A stretch of 64,000 nt of DNA from an uncultured Pedosphaera sp. Its GTDB lineage: Bacteria; Verrucomicrobiota; Verrucomicrobiia; Limisphaerales; Pedosphaeraceae. The translations under genes and the position numbers were made by a program. This document shows positions 60,729 to 64,000 of the stretch, piece after piece. Location of the stretch: assembly GCA_903918755.1 (NCBI GenBank), contig CAIXFN010000085.1:19344-83343 (forward strand), written 5' to 3'. Each line of letters begins with the position of its first letter. The stretch's first letter is position 1. The notes under the pieces are model-generated. The model had not been told where the DNA came from and searched no databases. It worked only from the letters and a program-made list of their open reading frames with translations.

Positions 60729-62321
60729 CTACTGCTGCCTCACCCGGTAAAACCGATTGGGGTAGCTCGTCCACTGCGGATCATTGAAATGCAACCAACC
60801 GCCGAAGGCGACGCCGGGGCCGCTAGAAAAGCTGATTGTGTTCGTGCTGATGGGGGACCAACTGGAGGAAGCCAGGGTGCTCGAAGCTTCCACCACAATC
60901 GTGGCATTGGTCGCCCATGAGATCGTGAAACCAAAGCCGTTGGTGGTGTTGGCCCGTGGCGGCAAGATCACCGGGGCCGGGAGTTGCCAAACCGCAGTGG
61001 GAGCCCCGCCGAAGCTGGAGCTCCATCCGGTCGTTCCGGGCAGGTAAAACACCGTGGCAGGCGTGGAGTCGAATACGGACGAACTACCAGTCAGCGCGTT
61101 TCCCCCGAACTGGGCTGCTCGCAGATTTGGGCAATAAGCGAACGCACCAACCCCGATGGCGATGACGCTGCTGGGAATGGTGACGCTGGTCAGCCCGTTA
61201 CAACTAAAGAACGCGTTAGCCCCGATGGCGGTGACGCTGCTCGGAATGATGAAGCTAGTCAGCCCGGAACAACCGAAGAAAGCGTTATCCCCGATCAATG
61301 TGGCGCTGCTGGGAATGGTGACGCTGGTCAGCCCGGAACAATGGAAGAACGCGGAATCCCCGATGGCGGTGACGCTGCTGGGAACGATGTAAGCTCCCGA
61401 CTTGCCCGCCGGATAAGCGACGACCAAGGACTGGTTCCGGTTGAACAGGACCCCGCCGACGCCGCTATAAGCCGGGTTGAGAGCGTCGACCAAGATCGCC
61501 GTCAGCCCGTAACAACCAGAGAACGCGCGAGCCCCGATGGAAGTGACGCTGCTGGGAATGGTGACGCTGGTCAGCCCGGAACAACCTTCGAACGCATCAA
61601 CCCCGATGGCGGTGACGCTGCCGGGAGTGGTCCCAATGGTCAGGCTGGTCAGCCCGGAACAACTAGAGAACGCGTAAGCCCCGATGGCCGTGACGTTGCT
61701 GGGAATGGTGACGCTCGTCAGCCCGGAACAACTTTCGAACGCGTGAGCCCCTATGAACCTGACGCTGCTGGGAATGGTCACGCTGGTCAGCCCGAAACAA
61801 CTGAAGAACGCGTTAACCCCGATAGAGGTGACGCGACTGGGCACGATGTAATCTCCCAACTTGCCCCCCGGATACGCGACGAGCAAGGTTTGCTTCCGGT
61901 TGAACAGGACCCCACCGACGCCGCTATAAGCCCCGTTGAGAGCGTCAACCAAGATCGCCGTCAGCCCGGAACAACCTTCGAACGCGTAATCCCCGATATT
62001 GGTGACGCTGTTCGGAATCGTCACGCTGGTCAGCACGGTACAATCAAAGAACGCGCCAGCCCCGATGGACGTAACGGGCAGGCCGGCAATCATGGGCGGA
62101 ATCACGACCACGCCGGAACCGCAATCGGAGCCGGTGATCGTAACTGTGTTGTCGGCGTTTACCGTGTAATCAAGGCCGTTAATAGTTTGGGCGGAGGTGG
62201 TTTTGCCGCCCAGGAGGAGTAACAGCAGGGCGACCAGCAAGGTTTGCCGGATGGGGGGAGCGCCACGCATCGCCCCGGGCGGGCGGGTGGTTTGCAGGGG
62301 GGAGGATAAACGTGTTTTCAT
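60729..62321 (-). CDS. Secreted BspA-like LRR_5 protein (copy 2)
   Basis: From the ATG at 62321 (MKTRLSSPLQTTRPPGAMRG) this is 530 residues with a signal peptide ending near TTSAQ. It carries about 14 LRR_5 repeats that are nearly identical to each other (TSVTIPSSVTAIGANAFFSC type) and two GGVLFNR loops. The C-terminus is the shared module (NATIVVEASSTLASSSWSPI, ending NRFYRVRQQ). It is a tandem paralogue of copy 1, but its repeats are much more uniform at DNA level, so they expanded or were homogenised recently. Likely a surface adhesin or binding protein. Confidence 0.88.
   Translation of the reverse strand: MKTRLSSPLQTTRPPGAMRGAPPIRQTLLVALLLLLLGGKTTSAQTINGLDYTVNADNTVTITGSDCGSGVVVIPPMIAGLPVTSIGAGAFFDCTVLTSVTIPNSVTNIGDYAFEGCSGLTAILVDALNGAYSGVGGVLFNRKQTLLVAYPGGKLGDYIVPSRVTSIGVNAFFSCFGLTSVTIPSSVRFIGAHAFESCSGLTSVTIPSNVTAIGAYAFSSCSGLTSLTIGTTPGSVTAIGVDAFEGCSGLTSVTIPSSVTSIGARAFSGCYGLTAILVDALNPAYSGVGGVLFNRNQSLVVAYPAGKSGAYIVPSSVTAIGDSAFFHCSGLTSVTIPSSATLIGDNAFFGCSGLTSFIIPSSVTAIGANAFFSCNGLTSVTIPSSVIAIGVGAFAYCPNLRAAQFGGNALTGSSSVFDSTPATVFYLPGTTGWSSSFGGAPTAVWQLPAPVILPPRANTTNGFGFTISWATNATIVVEASSTLASSSWSPISTNTISFSSGPGVAFGGWLHFNDPQWTSYPNRFYRVRQQ
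61141..62090 (-). repeat. In-gene tandem repeat array, 69-base period
   Basis: Within LRR copy 2 a 69-base unit coding 23 residues recurs with few changes (core GGAATGGTGACGCTGGTCAG on the plus strand). A larger unit of about 460 bases, containing the GGVLFNR loop, is repeated at about 61380 and 61842. Confidence 0.85.
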
Positions 62322-62636
62322 GGAGTGAGGGTTTATTGATGGTTGGTTGAAGCATGACCGTAAACATCTTTCGGTCAGGGCTTGTGCTTTGAATGTCGAT
62401 TTATCTTTGCTTTCCGGGCCGGCGGCCAGGGGCCGACGGCGTATTGGTGAATCTGGTCGCGGCACCCATCCCGGGGCCGCGGTGATCCGTTCAGCAGTTC
62501 CTTTCGCAAACGGGCGCGGGAGATTACTGGAAATCTCTTATTTGCTTGTGGGTCGAAAGAATGGATTTTTATGCCGGATGGGCACGCCGGCCAAGATCCG
62601 GCGCACCCCGTGCGGCTTTTAATGACGGCTCAATTC
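62322..62636. other. 315-base gap containing repeat copy B and a GC-rich hairpin
   Basis: It holds repeat copy B (62444-62534) and, at 62580-62609, a GC-rich hairpin of about 11 pairs just past the end of the coiled-coil protein gene, without a U run. No open frame of interest was seen. Confidence 0.5.
62444..62534. repeat. Direct repeat copy B upstream of LRR gene 2
   Basis: Second copy of the element at 60579-60669. The common stretch contains GATCCGTTCAGCAGTTCCTT and continues into CGCAAACGGG. It probably marks the duplicated promoter segment. Confidence 0.85.
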
Positions 62637-63548
62637 TTACGACTTGACCGGCGGCACCGCCATCTGGTGCTGAATGGCAACCAGTTGAGCTTGCATGGCG
62701 GCGACAGACTGTTGAATACCGGCAGCCAATTGCGGTTGACTGGCGGCCACCTGCGCTTGGATGGCGGAGAGCGATTGCTGGAGACTCGCGGCCAGTTGGG
62801 GTTGTGCGGTAGCGAACTGCGACTGGAGGGCGGCCATTTGGGACTGTGCAGACTCCAATTTGGCGACGGCGGCAGCGAGATCGCTATGCTTTGAGGCCAG
62901 TTTATCCATTTGGCCCGTTCCGCGACTGGGCCCCCAGGAGCGCACAAGGGCGACAATCCCGGCGGCCAATGCCGCCAGAACGATCGTCAGTTGCAGTGGC
63001 GACCAATTCCTGGACTTCTCCAAGTCCGATTTGGACGCGCCTCGCTTTTCGAACTCCGCCAGGACCTCCTCCTTCCACTTGCTTTTCCCTTCGCCGCTAA
63101 GGCTGATGAGCTGCGAACTAAGCTGCGCGGTGCCACACGTTCCACTTTCACGGTCCTTATCCACGGTGTTCTTTAGGGACTGCACTTCGCCGTGGGACTC
63201 GCTACGCAGCTGGGAGAGTGCGCTGTTCAAGTCGCTCCATTTCGGCACTTGCGCGAGTGCGCCACTGACGCTGGCGGCGTTCGTCAACGAGGAACCCTTA
63301 ACCGAGTCGCTCAGATGTTCCAATGCGGAGGCAAAGGCAGAATTACTGGAGTTGGACAGCAATGAGCTATTCACAGAGGCGGTCAGGTTGCTGAGGGCGA
63401 GCGCCGTTTGGTCATCGCTCCCGGAACGCAGTGTGCCAAGTCGTCCGTTGGCGTCGGAGGCGTGGAGTTCATTGGCCGAGCGGGCCACCCCAAGCGCGGC
63501 CAAGAATGCAATAATGAAGAGCCGGTGGAAATCAGAGTTGTATCTCAT
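62637..63548 (-). CDS. Exported coiled-coil protein with one membrane span
   Basis: This 303-residue protein starts at the ATG at 63548 with a signal peptide (RLFIIAFLAALGVARS). A Ser/Leu/Asn-rich region follows to residue about 180. Next is one membrane segment (LTIVLAALAAGIVALV, about 190-205). A C-terminal part is rich in Gln and Ala with heptad-like repeats (AQSQMAALQSQFATAQPQLA). I do not recognise a family; a structural or tethering role at the envelope is the best guess. Base composition is lower in GC than the LRR genes. It ends 315 bases before LRR copy 2. Confidence 0.68.
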   Translation of the reverse strand: MRYNSDFHRLFIIAFLAALGVARSANELHASDANGRLGTLRSGSDDQTALALSNLTASVNSSLLSNSSNSAFASALEHLSDSVKGSSLTNAASVSGALAQVPKWSDLNSALSQLRSESHGEVQSLKNTVDKDRESGTCGTAQLSSQLISLSGEGKSKWKEEVLAEFEKRGASKSDLEKSRNWSPLQLTIVLAALAAGIVALVRSWGPSRGTGQMDKLASKHSDLAAAVAKLESAQSQMAALQSQFATAQPQLAASLQQSLSAIQAQVAASQPQLAAGIQQSVAAMQAQLVAIQHQMAVPPVKS

Positions 63549-63586
63549 TTGGATAAATAGTAGGGCTGTTTAATAAAAAGGCGCCG

Positions 63587-63856
63587 TTAAGAGCCAACCT
63601 GCGTCAGTTGATACCCGGTTGGGGGCACCAAAGTATTCGGGCCACCAAACGGGAATAACTTGCCAGCTCCACCCGCTGAAGGATACCACATGACGGACAA
63701 TCCTACCGCATAGACATTCAATGTCACGGAACAGGGGGTTGCCGCATCATGGCTCGTCGCACTCCACACCGGGTTTGAATCAGAATCCACTGAGGGGTAG
63801 CAATCTTGCAGCATGCTGTTATAGTTGCCAGTTCTGGCTCCTCCGCCCACTAAAGT
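63587..63856 (-). pseudogene. C-terminal fragment of a fibre/collagen-tail-like protein, cut by IS
   Basis: The last about 90 codons of a gene read VGGGARTGNYNSMLQDCYPS, then VWSATSHDAATPCSVTLNVY. This resembles the GGGA...SYPS...W...VYAI domain found at the ends of tail-fibre-like and collagen-like proteins. No ATG is available; only a GTG at 63850 could start it, without a Shine-Dalgarno. Upstream the frame closes within the probable IS end, so the front of the gene has been separated by insertion. AT-rich composition. Confidence 0.5.
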
Positions 63857-64000
63857 GCTGTTAGCAGCCTGTTGAAATAATCGTCAAAAAGCGCGATAAT
63901 TGTATCGCCTAATACTATAAGTAAGCTAATATGTTGATGTGTTTGAAACGCATTGTTTGCCACCTCAGGAACTCTTCGTTGCGACTTCCCAGCTAGTGCG
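63857..64000. mobile_element. Probable left end of an insertion sequence (runs off window)
   Basis: Starting near 63857 the sequence TTAGCAGCCTGTTGAAATAA resembles the terminal inverted repeat of several DDE-transposase IS elements (CTGTTGAAA core). AT-rich sequence follows and then the start of an open frame. The element disrupts the fragment at 63587-63856. The other end lies beyond 64000, so family and borders cannot be fixed. Confidence 0.45.
63939..64000 (+). CDS. Possible transposase N-terminus (partial)
   Basis: From a GTG at 63939 a frame open to the window end reads VFETHCLPPQELFVATSQLV. The QELFVATSQLV wording resembles the beginning of IS1182/IS5-like DDE transposases, which open with a similar phrase before their helix-turn-helix region. 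With only 20 residues visible this is a weak call that depends on the adjacent IS end. Confidence 0.35.
   Translation, partial: MFETHCLPPQELFVATSQLV

Noticed and set aside
61141..62090. CRISPR-like regular repeats
   Set aside because: The 69-base period is in frame and encodes LRR units; there are no unique spacers.
1..64000. tRNA, rRNA, tmRNA or riboswitch
   Set aside because: No T-loop/anticodon-like or other known RNA signature was recognised on reading; a covariance-model scan was not possible.

Overview
The window reads as chromosomal DNA of a GC-rich Verrucomicrobiota bacterium, probably near the Pedosphaera/Limisphaerales group. This is inferred from content, since no rRNA is present. 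The clues are a PVC-type 38-residue Lys/Arg-rich mini-protein (49321-49437), a long secreted pseudopilin-like protein, DUF1080 and Lactonase-type proteins, a TAT-exported Gfo/Idh/MocA oxidoreductase, TMTC-like glycosyltransferase-TPR and giant TPR proteins, and secreted LRR and LamG proteins that share one C-terminal module. I saw no tRNA, rRNA or CRISPR array. A probable IS end lies at the extreme right.

Layout. 1-5279 (minus): a sugar cassette with GT2 glycosyltransferase (cut by the window edge), B12-type radical SAM protein, a lysine-less ColD/RfbH-like PLP dehydratase and an orphan ThDP E1-alpha/E1-beta pair, behind a good sigma70-like promoter. 5446-13149: NUDIX hydrolase, TMTC-like glycosyltransferase, a low-GC exported protein, ComB-like phosphatase, OGG-type DNA glycosylase and a PAP2-GT39 fusion. 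13204-17802: a complete furanose-type ABC importer in the E. coli ytfQRT-yjfF order. 18041-21717: a kaiC-kaiB-kaiB-histidine kinase operon with GTGA overlaps between the Kai genes. 21797-28951: a broken GNAT gene, aconitase flanked by two thioredoxin-fold proteins, and a hybrid histidine kinase with a stand-alone receiver.

29452-41234: an exported beta-propeller phosphoesterase, a helical repeat protein, a relic of an M1 peptidase C-terminus, an orphan Imm26-like immunity gene, a LamG protein, an M1 peptidase with HEAT-like tail, DUF1080 and lactonase proteins. 41376-46746 (plus): pseudopilin-like protein, DUF1573-cytochrome c fusion, metallophosphoesterase, S4 protein, glycerate kinase and an XRE-metallo-beta-lactamase fusion. 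46743-55745: OPT transporter, the mini-protein, a SecD-head-like lipoprotein coupled to an M23 protein, an oxidoreductase and a large TPR lipoprotein. 56472-64000: radical SAM protein, cNMP-binding protein, zinc ribbon, two tandem-duplicated LRR proteins with a shared upstream repeat, a coiled-coil membrane protein, and a gene fragment apparently cut by an IS.

The two systems most worth attention are the candidate branched-deoxysugar cassette (lysine-less dehydratase plus orphan E1 pair) and the KaiA-less clock-like operon. In the latter, a second, divergent KaiB sits beside a kinase that lacks the KaiB-like domain found in cyanobacterial SasA.
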